DNA of 64,000 bases, taken from contig CAWDME010000012.1 in assembly GCA_963803335.1 (NCBI GenBank), positions 620,001 to 684,000 of the forward strand, read 5' to 3'. This document shows, in pieces, positions 1 through 7,561 of the stretch. The position numbers and the translations under genes are program-made. A model generated the notes under the pieces. The model ran no database searches. It saw nothing but the letters and a program-made list of their open reading frames with translations, and was not told the origin of the DNA. The stretch's first letter is position 1. Each line of letters opens with the position of its first letter. This stretch comes from DASSUW01 sp963803335 (GTDB lineage: Bacteria; Actinomycetota; Thermoleophilia; Solirubrobacterales; Solirubrobacteraceae).

Positions 1-438
1 GCCGTAGCCGAGTTCGGCGTCGGTCATCGTCGCGACCGCCCGGCGCAGTGATCGCAGCCACGCCTCCCGCGGGAACATCGACACATCGGGGGTGCTGGGG
101 CGAAAGTCGAATCGAGCGCGTTGGTGTGGCCGCTCCGGCGCGCCGGGCCCCGGGCGCGCCTCCGCGGCCGCCGCCGAGACCCGCGGCCGTGCGCCCTGAC
201 GCAAGCTGAGATAGCCCTCGGCCGCGAGCTGCCCGTATGCGTCGACCACCACCCGGCGCGAGACCCCGAGTTGGCGCGCGAGATCGCGCGTTGACGGCAC
301 GCGCGCGCCCGGGCGCAGCGCACCGTCGCGGATCGCTCCACGGAGCCGATCCTCGATCTGGCTTCCGAGCGTCCGATCGCCGTCCCGACGCACCGACAGC
401 AACAGCTCGATCGGCTGACTGGTCTCGTCTAAAGCCAC
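1..438 (-). CDS. MocR/PdxR-type GntR regulator, N-terminal part (cut by left edge)
   Basis: From a GTG at 438 the frame is open to position 1. It encodes an N-terminal GntR winged helix, with LRGAIRDGALRPGARVPSTR followed by DLARQLGVSRRVVVDAYGQL. A charged linker follows, and then PDVSMFPREAWLRSLRRAV, the typical entry into the type I aminotransferase fold of MocR proteins. The PLP-lysine region lies outside the window. MocR proteins usually regulate PLP synthesis or amino-acid and amine metabolism and often control a divergent neighbour; here the esterase at 508 is divergent with a 69-bp gap. The GTG start is chosen because the conserved wHTH begins about 15 residues later. Target and ligand cannot be read from the sequence. 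Confidence 0.85.
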   Translation of the reverse strand, partial: MALDETSQPIELLLSVRRDGDRTLGSQIEDRLRGAIRDGALRPGARVPSTRDLARQLGVSRRVVVDAYGQLAAEGYLSLRQGARPRVSAAAAEARPGPGAPERPHQRARFDFRPSTPDVSMFPREAWLRSLRRAVATMTDAELGYG

Positions 439-507
439 AGAACTGGCGCTTCCTGGTGGTGCCAGTCGCACCCTACCATCGGTCACTTCTGAACTCGATC
501 GCACGAG

Positions 508-1683
508 GTGCTCATGCCAATCGGTTACCTGGTCTCCGCAGGGATCATGGCGGCAGTGGTCGTGTCGGCCGTCGCACGACACCGGCCGGGTCATTCCAGC
601 CCGTTCCGCCTGAGCTTCTTGTTCGGCCTCCTGCTCAATTGGCCGGTCGCGCTCTCGGTCGCGCTGGTCACCTCAACCGTGTTCACGGTCGCCCAGAGCG
701 GCGTCGGCTCGCCGGTCTTCTGGATCGGGCTCGGTCTCACCGCCCTCGCGTTGTCGGGGCTCGTGGTCCTTCGCCGGCGAGCGCTGGGGACGGGTCCGGC
801 GCTCGAGCGCGCGTTCGGCGAAGGGCTCGGGACGGCCTGGCGTGACGGCGTGGAGGCCGAGCTCGCCGCCCGACTGCGCCGTCGGCCCTCCCTCGCCCGC
901 ATCCTGTTCGCGCCGATCTCCTTCCGGCGCCGCGGCGTCGTGAGGGTCGCGAACCTCCGCTACGGCCCCGCGCGCCGGGGCAACCTGCTCGATGTCTACT
1001 GCCATCGCTCCCATCGCTCGGGCCGTCCGACGCTCATCTACCTCCACGCAGGAGCGTTCAGGTTCGGCAGCAAGCATTTCGGCGCACGCCACCTGCTCTA
1101 TCGGCTCGCCAGTCACGGCTGGGTGTGCGTCAGCGCGAACTATCGCCTGCTCCAGGCGGCAAAGTTCCCGGATCCGCTGATCGACGTGAAGCGGGTGATC
1201 GCCTGGGTCCGCGAGCAGGGCCACCAGTACGGCGCCGACCCGACCGCCGTGTTCCTCGCGGGAAGTTCCGCGGGCGCGCATCTCGCGTCGATGACGGCCC
1301 TCACGCCCAACCAAGCTGGGTTCCAGCCCGGGTTCGAGGACACGGACACCTCGGTTGCCGGCGCCGTCTCGCTGTACGGCTACTACGGACCTGTCGCCTC
1401 GGGCGAGTCCTCCTCACCACTCGCCCACGTCACAACGACGGCGCCACCGTGGTTGATCGTGCACGGCGACCAGGACACTCTCGTCATCGTCGAAGACGCA
1501 CGCCGCTTCGCCGAGCAGCTGCGCGCCACATCGTCCAACCCGACCGTCTACGCGGAGCTGCCCGGCGCGCAACACGGATTCGACCTGTTCCGCTCCCGAC
1601 GCTTCGAGACGGTCGTCGATGCGATCGAGGCGTTCGCGGCCTGGGTGCTGTCGGCGCGACAAGGCCCCTCGCCACAGCCATGA
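508..1683 (+). CDS. Membrane-anchored alpha/beta hydrolase (esterase/lipase, HSL-like)
   Basis: This 391-residue protein starts at GTG 508 (an ATG at 514 is an alternative). Two hydrophobic segments lie at about residues 4-22 and 35-90, so the N-terminus is probably membrane-embedded. The C-terminal half is an alpha/beta hydrolase: an oxyanion-hole segment LIYLHAGAF near 177-185, the nucleophile elbow GSSAG at 252-256 (Ser254), an acidic residue in VHGDQDTLV and the catalytic His in AQHGFD. The layout matches the hormone-sensitive-lipase/carboxylesterase group, with HAGAF in place of the usual HGGG. It likely hydrolyses small esters at the membrane. It is divergent from the MocR regulator and convergent with the KaiC-like gene (5-bp gap). 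Confidence 0.85.
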   Translation: MLMPIGYLVSAGIMAAVVVSAVARHRPGHSSPFRLSFLFGLLLNWPVALSVALVTSTVFTVAQSGVGSPVFWIGLGLTALALSGLVVLRRRALGTGPALERAFGEGLGTAWRDGVEAELAARLRRRPSLARILFAPISFRRRGVVRVANLRYGPARRGNLLDVYCHRSHRSGRPTLIYLHAGAFRFGSKHFGARHLLYRLASHGWVCVSANYRLLQAAKFPDPLIDVKRVIAWVREQGHQYGADPTAVFLAGSSAGAHLASMTALTPNQAGFQPGFEDTDTSVAGAVSLYGYYGPVASGESSSPLAHVTTTAPPWLIVHGDQDTLVIVEDARRFAEQLRATSSNPTVYAELPGAQHGFDLFRSRRFETVVDAIEAFAAWVLSARQGPSPQP

Positions 1684-1688
1684 ATTGG

Positions 1689-3074
1689 TCAGGGGGCAGT
1701 CGGTCGCGAGCCGTCGCCGAGGTGGATTCCGTCGCGCGTGATCGTGAACTCGCGGATCTCGGGCCGGTGGTGGCTCGCGCGGGTCTTGAGCACCGTCAGC
1801 GCGCGGCGCACAGCGCTCTCGTCGCGCACGTACTGCAGCAGGATGACGTTGTCGGAGATGTGGGACACGCCGAACTCCGAGAGGCGGTTCGCGTGGAAGA
1901 GATCAGGCAATTCCGAGGTCATGAAGAGGCTGACTCCCTGGCGCGACAGGCGCTGGCTGAGCGAGTAGGTGTATTCGCGGAAGCGGATCTCATCGGGCGC
2001 CGCGAACCGGAGGTCGGAGAGGCTGTCGATCAGCACGCGCCGGGCGCCGACGCGCTCCACCGTGTCGAGCAGCTCGTACACCCACTCATCGATGTAGACG
2101 TCGACCGGGGAGCGGTACATGAGCTCGACGGCGGCCTGTTCGAGCGTCCAGCCGAAGCTGCCGACGATTCGCTCGAGTTGCACAGGGTTCTCTTGCAGGG
2201 TGGCGATCACACCGGGGTCGCCGGCCTGTACACCGTTGAAGATGAAATGCAGGCCCATGAGCGTCTTCCCTGATCCGGAAGGGCCGGCGCAGAGCGTGGA
2301 GGCGCCGGGCCAGTACCCATCCGCCAGCAGTTCGTCGAACGCCGCGATCCCGGACGAGATCCGGGTGCCGGTGAGGACGTAGTCGTCGGGATCCACGGGA
2401 TCCGCCAGGCGTGGAAACACGTTGATGCCGCTCGGCGAGATGCGATAGGCGTGCGCGCCTGAGGACGCCGAGCTTCCGCGCAGCTTGAGGATGCGCAGGC
2501 TCCGACTCTCCCGCTTTCCGGTTCGGTCCGTGGCGAGCGCGATGACGGCGTCGGCGACGGCGAATTCGGGTGCGTGGGCAACGGCGGCCTCGTCGTATTC
2601 GCCGAGCCAGAAGCAGTTGACCGGAAAGGCGCTGAGCCTGCTCGCGAGCTTGTGCAGGAAGCGGCGGTAGTCGCTGCCGTCTGCGTACGCCGAGAGCGCC
2701 TTGAAGCTGTCGATGACGATGATGCCCGGATGGTGCTCGTTGATCAGCTCACCGATCCGCTCGGTGACAGCGTCGAGGCCGCGCTCGTTGAGCAGCGAGC
2801 CGAGGTCGTCGAAGAAGACCGCACGTCCCACCGCCTGCGTGTTGAAGAAGTCGAAGCTCTGTCCATACCGGAGCAACTTCTCGAGTGGCTCCGACACGGT
2901 GGACAGGTACAGGGCCGGGCGCTCCGGCGTCGCGTTGGCGAACACGTACTGCTCGGCCAGGATCGTCTTGCCGCTGCCGGGCAGCCCGATGACGATGTTG
3001 ATCGCGTTCGCGGGCAGGCCGCCGCCGAGCACGGCGTCCAGGCGCGGTTGCCCGCTCGACAGGCGCGCGGTCAT
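1689..3074 (-). CDS. KaiC-like RecA-superfamily ATPase with two ATPase domains
   Basis: The gene is read from ATG 3074, which overlaps the stop of the MerR-receiver gene as ATGA, giving 461 residues. There are two tandem KaiC/RadA-type domains: Walker A GLPGSGKT at 30-37 with Walker B GIIVID at 117-122, and Walker A GPSGSGKT at 264-271 with Walker B RRVLID at 345-350. The single acidic residues after each P-loop (Glu62 in SEP, Glu295 in QEN) sit where KaiC has its catalytic Glu pair. There is no C-terminal A-loop extension like that of cyanobacterial KaiC. Such non-clock KaiC homologues act as ATP-dependent signalling switches. The four-base overlap says it works with the MerR-receiver protein. 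It is not a true KaiC because KaiA and KaiB are absent here. Confidence 0.9.
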   Translation of the reverse strand: MTARLSSGQPRLDAVLGGGLPANAINIVIGLPGSGKTILAEQYVFANATPERPALYLSTVSEPLEKLLRYGQSFDFFNTQAVGRAVFFDDLGSLLNERGLDAVTERIGELINEHHPGIIVIDSFKALSAYADGSDYRRFLHKLASRLSAFPVNCFWLGEYDEAAVAHAPEFAVADAVIALATDRTGKRESRSLRILKLRGSSASSGAHAYRISPSGINVFPRLADPVDPDDYVLTGTRISSGIAAFDELLADGYWPGASTLCAGPSGSGKTLMGLHFIFNGVQAGDPGVIATLQENPVQLERIVGSFGWTLEQAAVELMYRSPVDVYIDEWVYELLDTVERVGARRVLIDSLSDLRFAAPDEIRFREYTYSLSQRLSRQGVSLFMTSELPDLFHANRLSEFGVSHISDNVILLQYVRDESAVRRALTVLKTRASHHRPEIREFTITRDGIHLGDGSRPTAP

Positions 3075-3766
3075 TCGTGCCGCCCAGAGTCGCGCGGCAC
3101 GGCGCTGCTCATGAGCAGATCCTGAACGGTCGAAATGAAGCGGCGCGGCTCGAGCGGCTTCTCGAGGAACGCATCGGCCCCGTTCGCCAACGCGTCCTCC
3201 TGCGCTTGGAGTGCGGAGATGGCCAGGCATGAGGGCACACCATGGGCCTTCAGCCGCGTGCACAACGTCGCGCCTACCCCCCCGGAGATCGTGATCTCGA
3301 CGATCGCCAAGTCGGGTCGACGCTCCAAGGACGTACGCTCTGCCTCGGCAGCGTCAAGCGCGAGCACGACCTCGTAGCCCTCCGTGCGAAGGAAGCGCTC
3401 GGCGTACTCGGCGCCGTACGCGTCTCGCTCGGCGAGGAGGATCAGCATGCGCTGTCCGCCCGCGTCCTCGTCCCGAGGCGCCGGCTCGCCGGCCGCCGTC
3501 CCCTCGGCGAGCAGACGGTGGGCGTCCGCAGGCTGAAGGCCGCGGGCCAGCTCGCGCTTGAGGAACTGAAGCTGCTCGACCTGCCCCCGGGTGTAGAGCC
3601 TGTGGCCTCCGGCGCTGCGCTCAGGCGTGATGAGCCCGTAACGGTCCTCCCAATTACGGATCGTGGCGGCCGGGATGCCGATCATGCGCTCGACTGCCCC
3701 GATGCTGAAGATGGGCTGCTCATCGCGGCTCACGCGTCGGGAAGAGTACTTCCTCAACACCCGCAT
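3071..3766 (-). CDS. MerR-family regulator fused to a pseudo-receiver domain
   Basis: This 231-residue protein has an N-terminal MerR helix-turn-helix (about 18-85: FSIGAVERMIGIPAATIRNW, then ERSAGGHRLYTRGQVEQLQF). It resembles the CarA/LitR subgroup but lacks the B12 domain. Residues 107-220 form a CheY-like receiver with conserved Lys203 (EKPLEP) and Ser184. The phosphoacceptor position is Glu157 (PDLAIVEIT) instead of Asp, and the acidic pocket at 113-115 is ERD. It is therefore probably not phosphorylated, and may be locked in an active-like state or signal by protein contact. It overlaps the KaiC-like gene by four bases and is divergent from the sigma factor gene, with a perfect palindrome between them. 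Confidence 0.88.
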   Translation of the reverse strand: MRVLRKYSSRRVSRDEQPIFSIGAVERMIGIPAATIRNWEDRYGLITPERSAGGHRLYTRGQVEQLQFLKRELARGLQPADAHRLLAEGTAAGEPAPRDEDAGGQRMLILLAERDAYGAEYAERFLRTEGYEVVLALDAAEAERTSLERRPDLAIVEITISGGVGATLCTRLKAHGVPSCLAISALQAQEDALANGADAFLEKPLEPRRFISTVQDLLMSSAVPRDSGRHE

Positions 3767-3805
3767 CGTGGGGCCACTATGGTCAGATCGCTACTCAATA
3801 GCTCA

Positions 3806-3822
3806 TCATGAGTCACTCATGA
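3806..3822. promoter_or_regulatory. Perfect 17-bp palindrome, likely MerR-type operator
   Basis: TCATGAGTCACTCATGA has 8-bp arms around a single central base. It lies in the 71-bp space between the MerR-receiver gene (start 3766, minus) and the sigma gene (start 3838, plus). Outer CTAC and GTAG triplets extend the symmetry loosely. It is AT-richer than its surroundings. The position fits autoregulation by the MerR protein plus control of the sigma/STAS pair. Confidence 0.6.
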
Positions 3823-3837
3823 CGTAGTGTTGACGAA

Positions 3838-4602
3838 GTGATCTCGCCTACTACCGAACGTCGCGTGCACGAACGACGGCTCTTCGAGCGCTATCGACAG
3901 ACTGGAGACCGGCAGGCGCACGACGCCCTCGTCCAGCAGTTCCTCCCCTTGGCTCGGCAGCTCGCACGGCGCTACCAGCGCGGCGGCGAACCCCTCGAGG
4001 ACCTCGTCCAAATCGCCTCGCTTGGTCTGCTGAAAGCGATCAACCGCTTCGATCACACCCGGTCGACCGCGTTCTCGTCGTTCGCCGTGCCGACCATCGC
4101 CGGCGAGCTCAAGCGCCACTACCGCGACAAGGGCTGGTGGCTGCGGGTGCCGCGAGAGCTGCAGGAGCTCACGATCCGCGTGCAGCGCGCGGTCGACGAG
4201 CTCGGGCCCGAGCTTCGGCGCGCACCGACAACCGGCGAGATCGCTGAGCACCTCGAAATCAGCGTCGAGGAGGTGCTCGAGGCGCGCCATGCCGCCGGCG
4301 CCCACCGAGCCGCCTCGCTCGACGGCCCCCGCGACGACGCCGACGACAGCAGCTGGATCGACAGCATCGGCAGCGAGGATCCCGGCTACGAGCTCGCCGA
4401 GGATGCCCTCACCGTCGAGCATCTCATGACCGCGCTCACCAGCCGCGAGCGTGAGATCCTCCGGCTCCGGTTCGTCGAGGACCTCACCCAGTCGGAGATC
4501 GGCGCGCACATCGGGATCTCGCAGATGCACGTCTCGCGCCTGCTGCGAGAAGTCGTCGAGCACCTACGGAAAGCGGCCCAGCTGGATGCGTCGCTCGTCT
4601 AA
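3838..4602 (+). CDS. SigB/SigF-type RNA polymerase sigma factor
   Basis: This 254-residue group 3 sigma-70 factor starts at GTG 3838. Region 2 runs from about 30 to 105 (LVQQFLPLARQLARRYQRGG, EDLVQIASLGLLKAINRFD, STAFSSFAVPTIAGELKRHY). Region 3 is at about 115-165, and region 4 near 195-250 ends in DLTQSEIGAHIGISQMHVSR. The layout and SSFAVPTI motif are those of general-stress and sporulation factors that are held by anti-sigma kinases. Seventeen bases overlap the following STAS gene, so a sigma factor and an antagonist-type protein are co-translated. The palindrome at 3806-3822 lies 15 bp upstream. The sequence does not tell which stress it serves. Confidence 0.92.
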   Translation: MISPTTERRVHERRLFERYRQTGDRQAHDALVQQFLPLARQLARRYQRGGEPLEDLVQIASLGLLKAINRFDHTRSTAFSSFAVPTIAGELKRHYRDKGWWLRVPRELQELTIRVQRAVDELGPELRRAPTTGEIAEHLEISVEEVLEARHAAGAHRAASLDGPRDDADDSSWIDSIGSEDPGYELAEDALTVEHLMTALTSREREILRLRFVEDLTQSEIGAHIGISQMHVSRLLREVVEHLRKAAQLDASLV

Positions 4603-4939
4603 CCCAGAGGGTTCCCGTCCCGATCCACCGGTCTTCGGATGCTCGGTAGAAGCCGACGACGCGCGCGTTCGCGTTCGCGTCCATGGCGAGGTTGACCTCG
4701 ACACCGTCGGCGAGCTCGAGTCTCGCCTTCAGGACGTGTGCGACACCGGCTTACGCCACATCGAGCTCGACCTCGCCGACGTCACGTTCATGGACTCGAC
4801 CGGGCTGCATCTCGTGCTGCGGTGGGCCGCGAAGAGCGGACACGACGGATTCGCGTTCACGGTTGCCGACTGCTCATCGCAGGCACGACGGCTGTTCGAG
4901 CTGACAATGACCAGCTACGTGCTCGATGGCCAACCCTGA
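4586..4939 (+). CDS. STAS-domain anti-sigma factor antagonist
   Basis: This is a 117-residue STAS protein. The only in-frame start before the domain is ATG 4586, inside the end of the sigma gene, so the two genes overlap by 17 bp. The domain spans about 20-115: VRVHGEVDLDTVGELESRL, then IELDLADVTFMDSTGLHLVL with the phosphorylatable Ser/Thr in MDSTGL, as in SpoIIAA and RsbV. Known STAS antagonists sequester an RsbW-type kinase when unphosphorylated and so free the sigma factor. The cognate kinase is not adjacent; the GHKL proteins at 31855, 32716 and 44474 are candidates in this window. Confidence 0.88.
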   Translation: MRRSSNPEGSRPDPPVFGCSVEADDARVRVRVHGEVDLDTVGELESRLQDVCDTGLRHIELDLADVTFMDSTGLHLVLRWAAKSGHDGFAFTVADCSSQARRLFELTMTSYVLDGQP

Positions 4940-4953
4940 CCAGATCTGCGCAC

Positions 4954-5240
4954 CTAGGTCGTCAGCGCCCGTGCCGGCTCTCCCTCGTCGATGACGACGA
5001 CGCGGCCCCCGGACCCGGCATCGCCGATGAGCGCAAGGACCGCGGCGGCCACCTGACGGGGTCCGATCAAGGCCGGCCGCGCACCGGCCGGCATCGCCGC
5101 CACCTCGTCAAGCGCGCGCGGAAGCGCGATCCAGCCGGGCACAACGCACGCGACACGGACACCAAAGCGCTGCCCCCAGTCCGCGACTCGCTCGGTCCGC
5201 ACCGAGATCGCTGCTCGCGCCGTGTGTCGGATCCCCGACG
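4954..5240 (-). pseudogene. C-terminal remnant of a short-chain dehydrogenase/reductase
   Basis: The minus frame ending at 4954 reads like the last third of an SDR: WGQRFGVRVACVVPGWI corresponds to the usual G-I-R-V-N-x-V-x-P-G segment after the catalytic helix. It is followed by PRQVAAAVLALIGDAGSGGR and RVVVIDEGEP. Nothing resembling the Rossmann N-terminus or the YxxxK site lies upstream; the Tat-signal gene takes over. An ATG-initiated frame exists but its first part is unrelated to SDRs. I read it as a 5'-truncated pseudogene. Confidence 0.6.
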
Positions 5241-5308
5241 CCGAGCCGGATCGGTTTGTGGCCTCAGGGATACTCGATCGGGAAATCCACGTGGCGGAGG
5301 GGTCGGCG

Positions 5309-6544
5309 ATGAGTAGCGAACGCAAGATGGATCGGCGGCGGTTCATGGGCGCGGCGATCGGAGCCGCGGGGGTAGCGGCCGCCGGGCCGCTCGCACCGGG
5401 TGCCGCGCTTGCTCACGGCGGCCACCATGGCGGCGGTCACGGCCATAGGCGGCTCGTGCCGCGCGACAGGATCGGGCTCCAGCAATGGTCGGTTCGCGAC
5501 GCCGTCACGCGCCTCGACGGCTCGGTCTCGGGCCACCTGGGCGGCCGGCGCTTCCCGCAGGACACGACTGACATCGGTCCCCTCACGCCGCTGCCCGGCG
5601 GCTTTGCCGCCGTGTTCCGCTACTTGGCCTCGGTGGGCTATCGCGGCTTCGAGTTCTTCAGCTTCAGCCAGGGCGCCAATGGCCCGATCACCGACCAGCA
5701 GATCAAGGCGGCATTGGACAGCGCCGGCCTGGTCGCCGCCGGCACCCACACCGGTGGCCTGGCCCAGATGGTCGACGCGACGTATCGCCAGGATCAGATC
5801 GCGCGCGCCCACCTCTATGGCTACCGGATGATCGGAACGGCCGGCAGTCCGGCCAACCCGACGCTCGGGACCCTCGATGCCTGGAAGCACTACGCGGAAC
5901 AGGCCAACGCGGTCGGCGCCGCGTTGCGCGCCGAGGGCATCAAGTACTTCTTCCACCCCGAGCAGGATTGGTTCCAGTTCTTCGACGACCCGGCCCATCC
6001 GGAGCTCAGCCGCGTGCACCGAATCGACTGGTTCACCGACAACACCGACCGTCAGCTCGTGAACTTCGAGCCAGACACCATGCACACGCTCGCCGGACGC
6101 GCACGCTTCCCGGATCCCGTCGACGGCAGCCTGTTCGACGTCAACGGCTGGTACCGCCGGCTCGCCAAGCAGGGCCGGCTCATCGCCTGGCACATCAAGG
6201 ACGCAGATCGCATCCCGCTGCCCGCGCCGGGCACGAACCCCTTCTCACAAGAGCACGTACGGCCCCTCTTCCCGCTCAACGGCAGCATCGACGTCGTGTA
6301 CGTCGGCGAGGGATCGATCGGCAAAGGCCATCCCGCCGACATCGATCCCGAGGTCCTCGGGTTCCCGGAAACGTTCCAGCGCTACCGGCTGTCGGATCCC
6401 GGCTGGTTCCACACCGAGAGCGATGCCGGTCCCGGCCCCGCGGCCGACCCGGGCCGGTCCCTGCGCTGGGCGAAGGTCAGCGCGAGCTACATGCTCAGCC
6501 TGTCCCAGACGCACGGACATCACGCACGGCACGGACGACACTGA
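5309..6544 (+). CDS. Tat-exported xylose-isomerase-like TIM barrel protein
   Basis: This 411-residue protein starts at ATG 5309, downstream of a purine-rich GGCGGAGGGG stretch. Residues 1-42 carry a twin-arginine signal (DRRRFMGAAIG, hydrophobic core, AxA end), then a His/Gly-rich segment HGGHHGGGHGHRR that may bind metal. The remainder is a sugar-phosphate isomerase/AP-endonuclease-2-like barrel: GLQQWSVRD, GYRGFEFFSF, YFFHPEQDWF, NFEPDTMH and LIAWHIKDAD supply the Glu, His and Asp metal-site positions. Such Tat-exported proteins are common near sugar catabolism in actinobacteria, but the substrate is unknown. It is followed by about 450 bp without a gene. Confidence 0.85.
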   Translation: MSSERKMDRRRFMGAAIGAAGVAAAGPLAPGAALAHGGHHGGGHGHRRLVPRDRIGLQQWSVRDAVTRLDGSVSGHLGGRRFPQDTTDIGPLTPLPGGFAAVFRYLASVGYRGFEFFSFSQGANGPITDQQIKAALDSAGLVAAGTHTGGLAQMVDATYRQDQIARAHLYGYRMIGTAGSPANPTLGTLDAWKHYAEQANAVGAALRAEGIKYFFHPEQDWFQFFDDPAHPELSRVHRIDWFTDNTDRQLVNFEPDTMHTLAGRARFPDPVDGSLFDVNGWYRRLAKQGRLIAWHIKDADRIPLPAPGTNPFSQEHVRPLFPLNGSIDVVYVGEGSIGKGHPADIDPEVLGFPETFQRYRLSDPGWFHTESDAGPGPAADPGRSLRWAKVSASYMLSLSQTHGHHARHGRH

Positions 6545-6994
6545 ACGCCGGGAAGCCTGCGACACGGAGGCATCGACGCGCCGCTGGAGGAGCTGGCGGT
6601 TGAACGGGGAGTCTCCAGGCCGACCGTCGCGCGGTCGCGCCGGGGCTGTCCGCCCACCCGCCGTTCGAGGGCGTTTCACGCGGGGTTTGCACAGAGGTCA
6701 GCGAGGTAGCTCCGGCGGGGACGGTCGATATCGCGTCCGGGCGAGGGGGCGGGAGATCCCCTCCGTCTGCCAACCCGCCCCTGAGCACCTCAGCGCGAGC
6801 GATCGGAGCTGGAGCTGGAGCGGCGGGCGAACGTTGGACCCGATTTTGGACTCCGTCGTTCGACGGCTCGGAGGCGACGACGCGGCGCAGCAACAGCCTG
6901 GACAGTGAGTCCGGCACAACGAGAATGGGTACACCCTCGAACCAACCCTATTGGGACGCACTGGGGGAAGGACAGCGGAGGAAAGGAGCGCCCA
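6545..6994. other. Gene-poor spacer containing an integrase-arm-like repeat
   Basis: I see no convincing coding frame in these 450 bases; reading frames on both strands are low-complexity and Arg/Pro-rich. The stretch holds one copy of the 12-bp-spaced GGACCC repeat at 6836-6855, described separately. Just before the next gene lies AAGGAGCG, a good ribosome binding site for 6995. GGGTA at 6924-6928 could be the -10 of a SigB-type promoter, but no clear GTTT box sits at the right distance. Confidence 0.4.
6836..6855 (+). repeat. GGACCC-type tandem pair, copy 1
   Basis: GGACCCGATTTTGGACTCCG contains two related octamers exactly 12 bp apart. The same arrangement recurs at 14079, 29448, 29591 and 29656, always in this orientation, and two of those copies adjoin tRNA-His remnants. 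It resembles arm-type integrase binding repeats. The spacing is seen directly; the function is inferred. Confidence 0.5.
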
Positions 6995-7561
6995 ATGGTG
7001 TGGGTTATCGTCGCCGTTCTGGTGATCGCGCTCGTGATCGCCGGCGTGGTGATCGCGCGTCAGCGCCGATCGCAACGGCTGCAGGAGGGATTCGGGCCCG
7101 AGTACGGGCGTGCGCTGGCGGAGAAGGGGGATCGCCGAGCTGCCGAGTCTGAGCTGCTCGAGCGCCGCGAGCGTCGCCAGCAGTTGGAGGTCCGCGAGCT
7201 TGACCCGGAGTCGCGCGAGCGCTACGCCGAGCGCTGGCGAGCAGCGCAGCGCACGTTCGTGGATCAGCCGAGCGTCGCCGTTGCGGAAGCCGACCGCCTC
7301 GTTGCGGAGGTCATGCACGATCGTGGCTATCCCGTCGACGAGGACTTCGAGCGCCGCGCGGCCGACATCTCGGTCGACCACCCGGTGGTGGTTGAGAACT
7401 ATCGCGCCGCGCACGGAATCTCCGTTCGAGCCGCACGCAACGAGGCGGACACCGAGGACCTCCGCCAGGCGCTCGTCCACTTCCGCTCGCTGTTCGAACA
7501 GCTGCTCGGCGCCGACGACGAGTCCCGCCACATGGACGAAGCCAAGGAGATGCATCGATGA
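6995..7561 (+). CDS. Single-span membrane protein with acidic/coiled cytoplasmic domain
   Basis: This 188-residue protein starts at ATG 6995 behind a strong AAGGAG site. It has one transmembrane helix at residues 2-22 (MVWVIVAVLVIALVIAGVVI). The rest is highly charged and helical: QRRSQRLQEGFGPEYGRAL, RYAERWRAAQRTFVDQPSVA, then RNEADTEDLRQALVHFRSLF. I recognise the family as a conserved actinobacterial hypothetical whose core, W-x-x-x-Q-x-x-F-V-D-x-P with a C-terminal RxFFxxLL-like helix, also occurs in the next gene. The ATGA overlap at 7558-7561 couples the two. It is perhaps a membrane-tethered stress protein; no enzymatic motif is visible. Confidence 0.75.
   Translation: MVWVIVAVLVIALVIAGVVIARQRRSQRLQEGFGPEYGRALAEKGDRRAAESELLERRERRQQLEVRELDPESRERYAERWRAAQRTFVDQPSVAVAEADRLVAEVMHDRGYPVDEDFERRAADISVDHPVVVENYRAAHGISVRAARNEADTEDLRQALVHFRSLFEQLLGADDESRHMDEAKEMHR

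Noticed and set aside
237..845. Long plus-strand frame over the MocR and esterase starts
   Set aside because: Arg/Pro-rich shadow of the real genes on the opposite strand and in another frame; no family motif.
1125..2273. 382-codon plus-strand frame across the esterase end and KaiC-like gene
   Set aside because: It is antisense to clear KaiC motifs and out of frame with the esterase; high-GC DNA gives long spurious frames.
1689..3074. True circadian KaiC
   Set aside because: No KaiA or KaiB is nearby, the C-terminal A-loop region is absent and the catalytic Glu pairs are single Glu residues.
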